Assembly: GCA_903825065.1 (NCBI GenBank)
Contig: CAIJZG010000200.1
Location: forward strand, 1 to 26,945
Direction of reading: 5' to 3'
DNA length: 26,945 nt
Origin: an uncultured Bacteroidota bacterium
GTDB lineage: Bacteria; Bacteroidota; Bacteroidia; Chitinophagales; Chitinophagaceae
In this document: piece by piece, positions 15,316 to 25,134 of the stretch
Layout of the letters: the number at the start of each line of letters is the position of its first letter
How positions within the stretch are numbered: position 1 is the first letter of the stretch
Translations under genes and position numbers: made by a program
The notes under the pieces: model-generated
What the model was told of the DNA's origin: nothing
Databases searched by the model: none
Seen by the model: the letters and a program-made list of their open reading frames with translations, nothing else

Positions 15316-16356
15316 ATGGAAATTGCACTCTTAGTTCCTATTGCATTTAAGCAAACGAAGTTCGCCCATGATGAAAATGTAATTGTTTTAGCTGGGGATA
15401 TCGGAGGCACTAAGGCAAATATGTCTTTGTGTAAGTTTACGGCAAGCGGGATGGAAGTGGTTAAAGAAAAAAGGTATGTTAGTAAAGACCATATTTCTTT
15501 TACAGATATCATCAGCAACTTTATAGAGGGATCTCCTAATCCGCAAAAGGTATGTCTTTCTGTGGCAGGCCCAGTAATTGATGGGAAAGTAAAATTTACG
15601 AATCTTAGTTGGCAGATTGATATAAAAGAAATTTCAAAAACATTAGGCGGGAGTCCGGTAGCTATTCTAAATGATCTGGAGGCAACTGCATATGGCCTAG
15701 CGGCTTTAAAACCTGAGGAGCTTCATACACTGCATCAAGGGACAAACGAAACCCCTGGGAATATCGGAATTCTTGCTGCTGGCACTGGATTAGGTGAGGC
15801 TGGTTTGTTTTTTGATGGAAGTCGCTATCACCCCTTCGCTACAGAAGGAGGGCATTGTGATTATGCTCCAAGAACAAAACAGGATCTTGGGATTTTATAT
15901 TTTCTTCAAGCCAGACATGAACATGTTAGTTGGGAACGTTTATTGAGTGGAAACGGCATAGTTACTATTTGGGAATACCTTACTCAAGTTGAAAATAAAC
16001 CCAAGCCTCAATGGATTCTGGATGCTATGAAAACAACAGATCCTGCTGCAGTTATTAGCAATGCCGCAAAAGATGCCCAATGCAGTACTTGTTTAGAGGC
16101 CATTAAATTGTTTGACCGCTTTTTGGCAATTGAAGCTGCTAATATGATTTTGAAATTCAAAGCTACTGGTGGATTATATCTTGCAGGTGGAATAGCCCCC
16201 AAAATCATCAATTTACTCAATCCGACTACCTGGAAAGAAATATTTGAATCCAGTGGCAGGATGAAACATTTACTTAATACGGTATCAGTATATGTCATGT
16301 TAAATGAGAAAGCTCCTATGTTAGGATCAATTTATTATGCTGGATTGAATATGTAA
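15316..16356 (+). CDS. glk: Glucokinase (Glk family, non-ROK)
   Basis: Phosphorylates glucose to glucose-6-phosphate with ATP in the cytosol, the entry to glycolysis. The 346-residue product belongs to the E. coli Glk-type family: VLAGDIGGTKANMSLCKF (phosphate loop, residues 25-42), KVCLSVAGPVIDGKV, VAILNDLEATAYGLAAL (catalytic Asp), GILAAGTGLGEAGLFF and FATEGGHCDYAP. The first 20 residues precede the core strand; such short leads are usual in Bacteroidota homologues, so the ATG at 15316 is kept. aroQ follows after 38 bases in the same direction and may be cotranscribed. Confidence 0.95.
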   Translation: MEIALLVPIAFKQTKFAHDENVIVLAGDIGGTKANMSLCKFTASGMEVVKEKRYVSKDHISFTDIISNFIEGSPNPQKVCLSVAGPVIDGKVKFTNLSWQIDIKEISKTLGGSPVAILNDLEATAYGLAALKPEELHTLHQGTNETPGNIGILAAGTGLGEAGLFFDGSRYHPFATEGGHCDYAPRTKQDLGILYFLQARHEHVSWERLLSGNGIVTIWEYLTQVENKPKPQWILDAMKTTDPAAVISNAAKDAQCSTCLEAIKLFDRFLAIEAANMILKFKATGGLYLAGGIAPKIINLLNPTTWKEIFESSGRMKHLLNTVSVYVMLNEKAPMLGSIYYAGLNM

Positions 16357-16394
16357 AAGCTTATTCGTTAAAACCGATTACTTAAATTCGTTTT

Positions 16395-16817
16395 ATGAAA
16401 ATTGCAATTATCAATGGTCCCAATTTAAATTTATTAGGTAAAAGAGAACCTGGTATTTATGGCAATAAAAGCTTTGATCAATATTTTATTGAATTGCAAA
16501 GTATGTTTTCTGAAATTGAGTTTAGCTATTTTCAGAGTAATGTAGAAGGAGAGTTAATTAACGAATTGCAAAGGGTGGGTTTCGATTATCAGGGAATTGT
16601 AATGAATCCAGGTGGTTATACCCATACCTCAGTTGCAATGGGTGATACAATTGCAGCCATTTCAACACCATTAATCGAAGTACATATTAGTAATGTTCAT
16701 GCAAGAGAAGATTTTAGAAAGATATCTCATGTTTCTGCAAAATCAGCGGGAAGCATAATTGGACTTGGATTAAAGGGATATGAACTCGCAATACGCTGGT
16801 TGATAGATAACCAGTAA
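16395..16817 (+). CDS. aroQ: 3-dehydroquinate dehydratase, type II
   Basis: Removes water from 3-dehydroquinate to give 3-dehydroshikimate in the shikimate pathway to aromatic amino acids. The 140-residue product is a typical small type II enzyme: INGPNLNLLGKREPGIYG (catalytic Tyr22), FQSNVEGELI, NPGGYTHTSVAMGDTI (substrate binding) and IEVHISNVHAREDFR (catalytic His and Arg). Type II enzymes form dodecamers. It lies 38 bases after glk and only six bases before the glycosyltransferase gene, so aroQ and that gene are very likely cotranscribed although their functions are unrelated. Confidence 0.97.
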   Translation: MKIAIINGPNLNLLGKREPGIYGNKSFDQYFIELQSMFSEIEFSYFQSNVEGELINELQRVGFDYQGIVMNPGGYTHTSVAMGDTIAAISTPLIEVHISNVHAREDFRKISHVSAKSAGSIIGLGLKGYELAIRWLIDNQ

Positions 16818-16823
16818 ATATAC

Positions 16824-18374
16824 ATGCGAAATAAATTTTCCTCATATAGCAAGAAGGTTTTGTTACTGATACTCGTCTCCATTGGTATCAAGCTGTTGAT
16901 TGCGGGATTGTTAGAGTTGGGAAACGATGAAGTGTATTATTGGACATACGCATTACAACTCGATTGGAATCATTTCGATCATCCACCAATGATTGGTTGG
17001 ATGATAAGATTAACTACTTTAAACCTTCATTGGGTTTCTGAAATAACACTTCGAATGGGAAGCATTCTAAGTGCAGGTATAGCTACATGGTTTATCTTTC
17101 AAACTGCAAAAGTTATTGCATCAGAAAAAGCAGGTTGGTATGCAGCAATCATTTATCAAACCTCTATTTATACAGGAATCATAGCAGGATTATTTATTCT
17201 TCCTGATTCACCTCAAATGCCAATCTGGACTGCTGCCCTTTATGGCATGGCATTATTATTTTCCCATCCTAATGCAGAAAGAAAAACGGGTTTATGGATT
17301 TTGCTGGGGGCATTAATTGGCTTAGCAACACTTTGTAAAGTACACGGATTGTATTTGTGGGTTGGTTTTGGGTTAACTATTTTATTTACTCGTATAAAAT
17401 GGTTACTCAATTGGCGGTTTTATCTAGCTGTATTGATAACACTGTTATTCTTATTGCCGATTGTTTATTGGAATATTCAATACGATTTTATCACGTATAA
17501 GTTTCATTCAGAAAGAGTAACACATACGCATTTGCAATGGGATATGTTAGCTAGAGAAATTTTAGGTGAGTTTGCTTATCAGAATCCAATTGTATTTGTA
17601 CTAATTATTTTAACACTCATTGCTTTTATTCGGAAATCATTTGTGTTTCCTGGTAAGACTTTTTCAGTTTGGATATTTTGTATGAGTATTCCGATGATAC
17701 TATTTTTCTGGGTCATTGCTTTATTTAATCCTACTCTTCCGCATTGGACAGGACCAGCTTATATCCCTTTATACCTTCTTGCTGCAATTTATCTGGATCA
17801 ACAAAAAAATTTTGGAACTCCCAAAGTGCTTTCTTTTGCAGGTGGATTTGTAGTGGTCTTGTTAATTTTAGCAACTGCTATTGTGCGGTTTTCACCTGTT
17901 AATTTTGGAAGCCATCAAAAAGAAAATTATGGTGAATATTGCCCAACACTCGATCTGAATGGATGGTCTGATTTTAGTAAGGAGTATTCGAAATTGGTAA
18001 CATCTGATCAGCAACAACATTTAATGAAACAAAACAGTTTTATACTTGTTTCTAAATGGTTCCCAGGAGGGCATCTTGAATTTTATACAGTACCTAAAAC
18101 CAATCAAACGCTGATTGCAATTGGACCTCTGCAGGATATCCATAAGTTTGCTTGGTTAAACCGTGAAAGAAAAAAAATGCAAATTGGAGATGATGCCTAT
18201 ACCATTGTACCTTCTAATCTTCCTTTTGATGTTTCAAAACATTATGCAGAATATTTCACTCAAATTGAAGCCCCTGTTCAAATAAATCAAATCAGGAATG
18301 GGGGAGTAGTACGTTATTTTTATGTGTATCGATTAAAGGGTTGTAAGAAAATTCCCATTGAACTGATTCAATAA
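16824..18374 (+). CDS. Membrane glycosyltransferase, GT39/ArnT-like
   Basis: A 516-residue polytopic protein with about ten to twelve transmembrane helices, mostly in residues 10-360. The first periplasmic loop holds GNDEVYYW (Asp35, Glu36) and DHPPMIGW (residues 52-59), the paired acidic and DHPP motifs of the PMT_2/ArnT superfamily. These enzymes use polyprenyl-phosphate sugars to glycosylate lipids or proteins on the outer face of the inner membrane. The last 150 residues form a soluble tail (GHLEFYTVPKTNQTLIAIGP). The acceptor is unknown. The start is six bases after aroQ. Its TAA ends at 18374, directly abutting the stop of convergent tamB. Confidence 0.88.
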   Translation: MRNKFSSYSKKVLLLILVSIGIKLLIAGLLELGNDEVYYWTYALQLDWNHFDHPPMIGWMIRLTTLNLHWVSEITLRMGSILSAGIATWFIFQTAKVIASEKAGWYAAIIYQTSIYTGIIAGLFILPDSPQMPIWTAALYGMALLFSHPNAERKTGLWILLGALIGLATLCKVHGLYLWVGFGLTILFTRIKWLLNWRFYLAVLITLLFLLPIVYWNIQYDFITYKFHSERVTHTHLQWDMLAREILGEFAYQNPIVFVLIILTLIAFIRKSFVFPGKTFSVWIFCMSIPMILFFWVIALFNPTLPHWTGPAYIPLYLLAAIYLDQQKNFGTPKVLSFAGGFVVVLLILATAIVRFSPVNFGSHQKENYGEYCPTLDLNGWSDFSKEYSKLVTSDQQQHLMKQNSFILVSKWFPGGHLEFYTVPKTNQTLIAIGPLQDIHKFAWLNRERKKMQIGDDAYTIVPSNLPFDVSKHYAEYFTQIEAPVQINQIRNGGVVRYFYVYRLKGCKKIPIELIQ

Positions 18375-21300
18375 TTATTTTTTCTCGTCTGAAAAATTCT
18401 CTTTGGGCATTTTCAACTCCACCTTTTCTGGTTTTGTTGCAAAAAGCTCATCAAAATCTCTTTGATAGGAGATACTTACACCTTGCCTATTTCTTCTGCC
18501 AAAGGTAGATCCACTAATATCTAAGCTGTTCTTTGTAAATACGATGGCACTTAGTTTTCGGTCCTTTGTTAAAATGAATTTAATGTTAAAATCGGGTAAC
18601 CATTGAAAGTTGCCATTTTGAAATGATGTTGTATTTCCTACATTAAAATCAAGATCACTTCCCAATGTTACAATCACATTGTTATTTGCAAATGCATAAC
18701 CTAGTTTTAAGTTAACCCTGGTTCTATCAAGTTTATTGCTATTAGCTGTAAAACCGCTACTTGCATCAAGTAAAGTATTGCTACTATATAATGATGTGCC
18801 CAGATCAAATCGAAGACTTTTATCTCCGGTAATTTTATAAAGAATATTAGAAACCGCTTTGTTCAATTCTTTTGTTAAAACTTGCGAAATGGTGTTTACT
18901 CCTAGAGTAGTTATCATGTATGGATTGGCAACGTTATTATTACCATTGTTTCCTGTAGGTGCAAAAGAACCTAAAACAATCAAGAACGAAACTTGCTTAA
19001 GAATCTCATTGTCGTCTTTCTCGATTCTGTTAAGGAAAGCAGTGAATTCATTATCAGTTTTAATCGGACTACCCTGAGGGAAGTCAAGTTTAAATTTAAT
19101 GGAGGGAAGATTTAATTTGTCGCGCAATTGAGCAATTACATATACATCTCCACGATAAGCTTTAACTGCGCCACTAAAATTATTATTACCCACTAAATCG
19201 CTCATACTAATGCGTTCAGCAGTGTATTGGGCATCTATATGTACATCTGCTTTAAAGGGATCGCCATTCCATTCTATATAATTACCTGCATCAGGAAGTA
19301 ATACAAATGGTTTACGAATGAATGATTGAAAGTTAAAATCATAATTCCCTTTATCAATATTAAATCTACCTCTAATTGTTAATGGATCGGAAGTGCCCGC
19401 ATGAATTTTTAAACGGCCATTACCAACAGCTTTAATTACATCTCCAGTTAAGTCATCAAGAATTACATCTATAGAAACTTTATTATTGGTAGTTAAATCT
19501 AAATCTACTGCAAGGTTGAAATTGCCATCAGATTTTACCATTTCCATTTCTGTACCATATTGTTTAAAAACAATAAAATCGGAATTCCCATTTTCTTTGC
19601 TCGTAGTATTTGGTAAAACAATATGTGAACTATCTGTAGCTTCTGCAATGATAGTTATTTTAGCATTGTCTTCAGGACCTTTAAAACTCATTTGGGCATT
19701 ACCTATTGCTTTGCCAAAGAACATTTTATTGTCCTTTAATTTTGTATCAATCAATAAGAGTCTTTTAGTACTCATGTCGAAATCAAAAGCAATATTTTTG
19801 AAACCTTTTTCTAATAACTTTCCTTTAATTGTTCCTTTGTTTTGATATTTATCATGAATTTGTAATTCACCAAAATCAATCCCATTATCATCGAATTTAA
19901 TTTCAGCTGAATCAATTGTATAATGTACTTTAGTATAATTAACAGTAAGGCCTGCTTTTCTCAAACTCAGTTTGCCCAATAAATCTGGAGAATTAGGGTT
20001 GCCATTAATTCTAAGATTCCCTTTAGCTGTTCCAGTTATGTCACTAAAAATGTCGCCGATGAATCTATGAAGTATATTAACTTTAGTATTTTCTAATTGT
20101 ATGTTTGTTTTTAATGGATTTTCAATACTATCCTTTACATTATATGACCCGGTAGCATTTAGATGGTATCCTTCGTTTTCTGATTGTACAGAAAAGGGGA
20201 TTTCTCCGGTTTCATTATTGTATTTGGCAATTATTTTAACTAGTCCAATACTATCTTCATCCATTCTAAATTGTTCTGTATTTAATTCAGCATCTGCATT
20301 GAATTTGCCAAAGAAATCATTTAGGACAATGTCTCCTGAAGTTATTCCTTCCATCCTTGGATTCTTAAAAAACAAGGATGTTATATCTCCTAAGTATACG
20401 TTCTTCAATGATATATTTAAGTTATTGGTATTGCCACCATCTTCCTGATCTGTATCTGCTGTTATTTCTTGGAAGCCCTGAGTGAAATGTATATTATTGG
20501 CAAGCATGAAATTATTTCTAATGATTAATTCACCATTTTTTTCGATGCTCCATTTCTTATCATTTAATACAAATGTTGAAGGTCTTAAATTTATCCGAAC
20601 GCCATCTTGGATGGTATAAACATCTGCTAAAATAGTAGCATCATTAAAAGTATTATCCGCACTTGCTTTTATCGAAATTAAAGAATGGTCGTTTGCAGAA
20701 CTGATATCAAAATGTGAATTTGGAAAATGGAAACTATCACTTAATTGAATACTACTAATATCTCCATTCAAAACTAATGTGTCTTTGTTTCCTTTGCCAT
20801 TTAACTGAGCACCTGAGATAATATATTTTTTATATTTAGCATACGGTACATTTGCTTGAAGTCCTAACACATTCTTCTTGGTATCAATCGTTCCAGAGAA
20901 ACTAGCATCATTAAATCCACTGATTTTTTTATTGAATAATTTAATATAAGGCTCAATATAGTTAGAACTGGCTTCGATTTTAAATGATTGATTTTTAGGA
21001 ATTTCTTTTGGAGGATTAATATAAGCTGGGTAATAACGGTTTAAGAATGATTGAATACTTGCCGGTAAATCAATGATACTGAACTTGCCAATAATCGAAG
21101 CGTTGAAATCGCTACTTGTTAGCTCTAAGGATTTAATACTATCAATATAATTAGAACTAAGCTTTAATGAATCAAAATTGATAATGGTTTGATCACCTTT
21201 GATGTTCGCGTTCAAAAATTTAGCGGACCCTAAAAAGTTATCGATATTTGTTCCGGTGAAATTTGCATCCAATAGACCAGTAACCTCAATATGTTCAGGA

Positions 21301-23096
21301 TACAAGTTTAATGCTTGAATATTACAATGTACTAAATCACCTACAATATTATAACTTGGTTGGTCTTTGTTAAGATCGATGACTATTTCACTTGTAAAAT
21401 CAAGATTAGGATCATCAATCTTTAGTTCTCCGCTAAAATATTTTTTCTGAAGCGTTCCCTTAGTTATAATATTATTGTAAGTGTATTTGTTGAATTCAAT
21501 TGTTGAGATCTTTCCTTCTAATTCTGTTTTAAGTCGATTAATATTAAAACTTGTTCCACTAATCTTTCCTTTGAAATCTACAAGACCGAGTTGGTCGAAA
21601 TCTAAAAATTTGCCAATATTGAATCTTGCGGTTTCGATATTGCCTGTATAATTAGCATCTTTTTTATGGGGGAATTGCATGGCTACGTTCGTGGTAACAC
21701 CACCTAAAGCAGTACTAAATATTCCATCTGTAATAAAATTATTAATTGTTCCTTTAAAACTACCTCTGTAAATAATATTTCCTAGAGCAGCAAGATTTGG
21801 AGATTTGATATCTTTTAAAGCGGGGATAAAACCAAGATCGTAATAGTTCGTTTGTAAAGTACCATTCTCAAAGAGAATATTAGTAGTATTAATATTAGGC
21901 AATCCTTTCATGGATAGTGTTCCGATTAGAGAACTGCCAACTCCCGCTTTTGCGTTTAAATTTTTAACAATAAAATTTTCTACAGTGCCAATACAATTTC
22001 CACTAAGGGTTAATTCTTTATTCCAATCTTTTAATTCTGGAGCAAAAAAAGCAATATCATCAGTAAATATTTTGGACTCTTTGAAATTACCTACCATTAT
22101 TACCTGAGAAATATATTCATTAAAGTCAATGTTGAAGTCATTATACTTCATTGCATAATAAGGGCCTATTCTACTTTTATTGGTCTGCAAGTCAAGTGCT
22201 GATAACTCCATAATTTGTGGAGTAAAGCGAAATTGTGTTTTCAATTTTTTTAATTCAAAACCAGAACGGTCTTTTGCAGATAAAACCACGGAGGCTTTAA
22301 TGGTATCCTTAATAAAATGAAAATTTTTGATGTCTCCATTAAGCTTACTTAGTCTAATATGTTCTCCATCAAAAATTTCTGATGGTTTATTTTCATTCGC
22401 TTCAATCCAAAGTTGACCATCCTTAATTTTAATTTGAGCAATATGTAACGCAATGTTTCCGGCATTGAAATACATGGAAGAACTTTTGATAGTATGTTTC
22501 TTCAGTTTTCTCAATGAGTCTGGCCTTATGGCATCCGTCTCTTGAATTGTAAAAAATGGTTTGTCTATTGCAATTTCATTGACTTGATAATTATTTTTAG
22601 AAAAATCCATATTCTCTGCGTCCATCAATAAACTCCCCAATTTCATATCCATCGTTTCACCCACCCACAAATCTTTGTTTATGAAATGAATGTTTTTCAG
22701 GTCAATCTTTTTAAGATTCAAATCAAGTCCACCGGGTTTCTTTTCTTTCTTTTGAGATCCCGCAAAATAATTAGCGATGAATTGATAATTCCAAACAGAA
22801 TCGCTTCTATTTAGTTTTACAACAGCATCTTCTAAGCCTATATATTTAATTATTGCATGGTCTTTGAAGAAAAACCAATCTGTGATTCTTAATTTAACAG
22901 TACCGGCATAAACTAAAGTGTCGTTCTTCTTGTCTTTTATTAATACGCCCTGAAGGTTCATACTGTTAAACAATGAAAAACTTACATATTTGATACTTAC
23001 CGGAGTACCTAATTCTTCAGAGATTTTTTTTAAGGCAATTTGTACTATTCTATTTTGTACAAAGTCGGTTTGAATAGCTATGAATACAAAAAGCAA
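18375..23096 (-). CDS. tamB: Translocation/assembly module TamB-like protein
   Basis: A very large (about 1570 residues) inner-membrane-anchored periplasmic protein of the AsmA/TamB type. Such proteins form a long beta groove thought to move phospholipids or help outer-membrane protein assembly. The body is repetitive beta-strand sequence. The C-terminal 400 residues carry TamB-domain (DUF490) signatures such as VGNGRLKIHAGTSDPLTIRG and FNIDKGNYDFNFQSFI, then a barrel-like end. The coordinates begin at a TTG (23096), but this cuts the membrane helix. The frame stays open to a TAA at 23171-23169, and the added residues KKVLNISRKILLSILALLLF complete a TamB-like anchor. No ATG, GTG or TTG exists upstream; a CTG at 23150 is the best candidate start. 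No TamA partner is nearby. Confidence 0.85.
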   Translation of the reverse strand: MLFVFIAIQTDFVQNRIVQIALKKISEELGTPVSIKYVSFSLFNSMNLQGVLIKDKKNDTLVYAGTVKLRITDWFFFKDHAIIKYIGLEDAVVKLNRSDSVWNYQFIANYFAGSQKKEKKPGGLDLNLKKIDLKNIHFINKDLWVGETMDMKLGSLLMDAENMDFSKNNYQVNEIAIDKPFFTIQETDAIRPDSLRKLKKHTIKSSSMYFNAGNIALHIAQIKIKDGQLWIEANENKPSEIFDGEHIRLSKLNGDIKNFHFIKDTIKASVVLSAKDRSGFELKKLKTQFRFTPQIMELSALDLQTNKSRIGPYYAMKYNDFNIDFNEYISQVIMVGNFKESKIFTDDIAFFAPELKDWNKELTLSGNCIGTVENFIVKNLNAKAGVGSSLIGTLSMKGLPNINTTNILFENGTLQTNYYDLGFIPALKDIKSPNLAALGNIIYRGSFKGTINNFITDGIFSTALGGVTTNVAMQFPHKKDANYTGNIETARFNIGKFLDFDQLGLVDFKGKISGTSFNINRLKTELEGKISTIEFNKYTYNNIITKGTLQKKYFSGELKIDDPNLDFTSEIVIDLNKDQPSYNIVGDLVHCNIQALNLYPEHIEVTGLLDANFTGTNIDNFLGSAKFLNANIKGDQTIINFDSLKLSSNYIDSIKSLELTSSDFNASIIGKFSIIDLPASIQSFLNRYYPAYINPPKEIPKNQSFKIEASSNYIEPYIKLFNKKISGFNDASFSGTIDTKKNVLGLQANVPYAKYKKYIISGAQLNGKGNKDTLVLNGDISSIQLSDSFHFPNSHFDISSANDHSLISIKASADNTFNDATILADVYTIQDGVRINLRPSTFVLNDKKWSIEKNGELIIRNNFMLANNIHFTQGFQEITADTDQEDGGNTNNLNISLKNVYLGDITSLFFKNPRMEGITSGDIVLNDFFGKFNADAELNTEQFRMDEDSIGLVKIIAKYNNETGEIPFSVQSENEGYHLNATGSYNVKDSIENPLKTNIQLENTKVNILHRFIGDIFSDITGTAKGNLRINGNPNSPDLLGKLSLRKAGLTVNYTKVHYTIDSAEIKFDDNGIDFGELQIHDKYQNKGTIKGKLLEKGFKNIAFDFDMSTKRLLLIDTKLKDNKMFFGKAIGNAQMSFKGPEDNAKITIIAEATDSSHIVLPNTTSKENGNSDFIVFKQYGTEMEMVKSDGNFNLAVDLDLTTNNKVSIDVILDDLTGDVIKAVGNGRLKIHAGTSDPLTIRGRFNIDKGNYDFNFQSFIRKPFVLLPDAGNYIEWNGDPFKADVHIDAQYTAERISMSDLVGNNNFSGAVKAYRGDVYVIAQLRDKLNLPSIKFKLDFPQGSPIKTDNEFTAFLNRIEKDDNEILKQVSFLIVLGSFAPTGNNGNNNVANPYMITTLGVNTISQVLTKELNKAVSNILYKITGDKSLRFDLGTSLYSSNTLLDASSGFTANSNKLDRTRVNLKLGYAFANNNVIVTLGSDLDFNVGNTTSFQNGNFQWLPDFNIKFILTKDRKLSAIVFTKNSLDISGSTFGRRNRQGVSISYQRDFDELFATKPEKVELKMPKENFSDEKK

Positions 23097-23288
23097 GAGC
23101 GCTAATATGCTTAATAATATTTTACGAGATATGTTAAGGACTTTCTTCAGAACGGCTGACGTTGGAGGTTAAAATAACTGATATGGTAAGTACAGTCAAA
23201 TACAATACCAAACTTGGCAACTTTTAAATTTACGAATGAAAAGCTGCTTATTAATAAAAATGATACCAATATTACTTTTCTAGTCAAT

Positions 23289-25010
23289 TTAAAAACCTGC
23301 TACTGAGTCATCTCCGCGAATATCTGCTGCTGTTTCTCTTTTGCCATCACTTAGAATCCTGATAGCTTCTGTTCTGCCAATAGCGCCCCGATCAGACAAT
23401 TTATAGCCCATTGTTTGTAAATGGTTTTTGGTGTTCGCATCAAATCCTTTTTCAATCATTACGATATCTGGGAGCCATTGATGATGAAATTTGGGCTTAT
23501 TAATGGCGTCACTGGCAGTCATATTAAAGTCAATAATATTAACTATCCCCTGAAAAACGGAAGTAGGGATTGTGGTACCACCTGGTGTGCCAATGACAAC
23601 ATAAGGTTTTTTGTTTTTTAAGATGAGTGTTGGCGTCATTGAACTTAACATCCTTTTACCAGGTTCAATGGCATTAGCTTCCCCACCAACTGCTCCATAC
23701 ATATTTGGAACACCTGGTTTTACACTAAAATCGTCCATTTCGTTGTTGAGCAAAAAACCTGCACCGCCAACCACAGTTTTACAACCATAACCCCCGTTCA
23801 AAGTAGTTGTGATACTCACCATATTACCTGCGGCATCTAATATACTAATATGGGTGGTCTCCTCACTTTCGTGAATTGTACCTGCTTTAACATCTGCACT
23901 GCTACCCGCTTTCTCAGCCACAAAATCTTTCATTCTTTCGGTTAGATATTTATCGCTAGTCAAAGTTTTTACAGGGACTTTCCAAAAATCCGGGTCGCCC
24001 ATATGTTCAGCTCTGTCTGCATAAGCCCTTCTTTCCACTTCAATCATCAGTTGTACTGTTTTAGGTGTCTGGAAGCCGTACTTTCCAACAGGATATTTTT
24101 CAATCATTTTAAGCATTTGATTGATGATGATACCACCACTACTTGGTGGAGAGAAACTAATGATATGATGTCCTCTATAATCGAATTCGAGGGGTTTGCG
24201 AAGTTTGGCAGTATAATTCTTCAAATCTTCTAAACTAATGCTGCCATTGCCTTTTTGCATTTCAGCAACAATTAAATTGGCAGTTTCTCCTTCATAAAAA
24301 CCTTTTGCACCTTCTTTCTGTATACGCTTCAAAGTATTTGCCAATTCTTTTTGGAAGAGCGTGTCACCTAAATGCCATTTACCTTCTTTTACAAAAGCTA
24401 TGGGATGATTATTATTCTTGATAAAAATATCTTTTTGATCATTGAAATCATTCACTTGTTTTTCAGAGATGACAAATCCATTTTCTGCTAAATCTATAGC
24501 CGGTTGAATCAAAGTTTTAAATGGAAGCTTTGCATAAGGTAGGGTAGCAAAGAGACCTGCAATAGTGCCAGGAATACCGGATGCTAGATCCCCAAATTGT
24601 GAAAGAGTTGGCAAAACAGTACCATTTTTATCCAAATACATATCACGACTGGCTTTCGATGGTGCAGCTTCGCGATAATCAAGTCCAATTAGATCTCCAT
24701 TACTTTGTCTAGCAAGCATAAATCCGCCACCACCAATATTACCGGCACCTGGATAAACCACTGCCAATGCAAGTTGGGTAGCAATTCCAGCATCAAAAGC
24801 ATTACCACCTTGTTCCATGATGGCTGCTCCAACAAGACTTGCAAGGGGATGAGCTGAACTCACTGAAGCCTTTCTGAACTGCCCATTTTTCACTACTTCA
24901 TAATGATATGGATCTATTTTTTTGCCGGCACCAACAATGGAAACCTGTGCCTGACTAGGAATGTTAAGTACAAGTAAAATGCAAATACTGAGGGTTTTAA
25001 ACAGTTTCAT
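23289..25010 (-). CDS. ggt: Gamma-glutamyltransferase (glutathione hydrolase) precursor
   Basis: A periplasmic Ntn-hydrolase that cleaves the gamma-glutamyl bond of glutathione and related peptides. The 573-residue precursor has a signal peptide (MKLFKTLSICILLVLNIPSQ then AQ). Family motifs follow in order: SAHPLASLVGAAIMEQGGNA, NIGGGGFML, DYREAAP (Arg113, binds gamma-glutamate), SPPSSGGI and EETTHISILD, where Thr385 is the predicted self-cleavage site and nucleophile. NEMDDFSVKPGVPN, GKRMLSSMTPT and GTPGGTTIPTS complete the small subunit. Length is normal. It is transcribed towards tamB with about 140-190 bases between them, and is divergent from the M14 peptidase gene. Confidence 0.96.
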   Translation of the reverse strand: MKLFKTLSICILLVLNIPSQAQVSIVGAGKKIDPYHYEVVKNGQFRKASVSSAHPLASLVGAAIMEQGGNAFDAGIATQLALAVVYPGAGNIGGGGFMLARQSNGDLIGLDYREAAPSKASRDMYLDKNGTVLPTLSQFGDLASGIPGTIAGLFATLPYAKLPFKTLIQPAIDLAENGFVISEKQVNDFNDQKDIFIKNNNHPIAFVKEGKWHLGDTLFQKELANTLKRIQKEGAKGFYEGETANLIVAEMQKGNGSISLEDLKNYTAKLRKPLEFDYRGHHIISFSPPSSGGIIINQMLKMIEKYPVGKYGFQTPKTVQLMIEVERRAYADRAEHMGDPDFWKVPVKTLTSDKYLTERMKDFVAEKAGSSADVKAGTIHESEETTHISILDAAGNMVSITTTLNGGYGCKTVVGGAGFLLNNEMDDFSVKPGVPNMYGAVGGEANAIEPGKRMLSSMTPTLILKNKKPYVVIGTPGGTTIPTSVFQGIVNIIDFNMTASDAINKPKFHHQWLPDIVMIEKGFDANTKNHLQTMGYKLSDRGAIGRTEAIRILSDGKRETAADIRGDDSVAGF

Positions 25011-25134
25011 GGGAGAAAATTAATTGATTTGCTACAAAATCTTTTCAATAGTTATAAAGGTTGTGTAAAAATAAGTGCAAGGCATCGTTCAAAGCTTTTT
25101 TAGTTTGCCTACTTTCACTGCTCATTTTTATAGT

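Noticed and set aside
19486..19845. Open frame of 119 codons opposite tamB
   Set aside because: Shadow of the beta-rich tamB reading frame; no recognisable domain and no ribosome-binding context.
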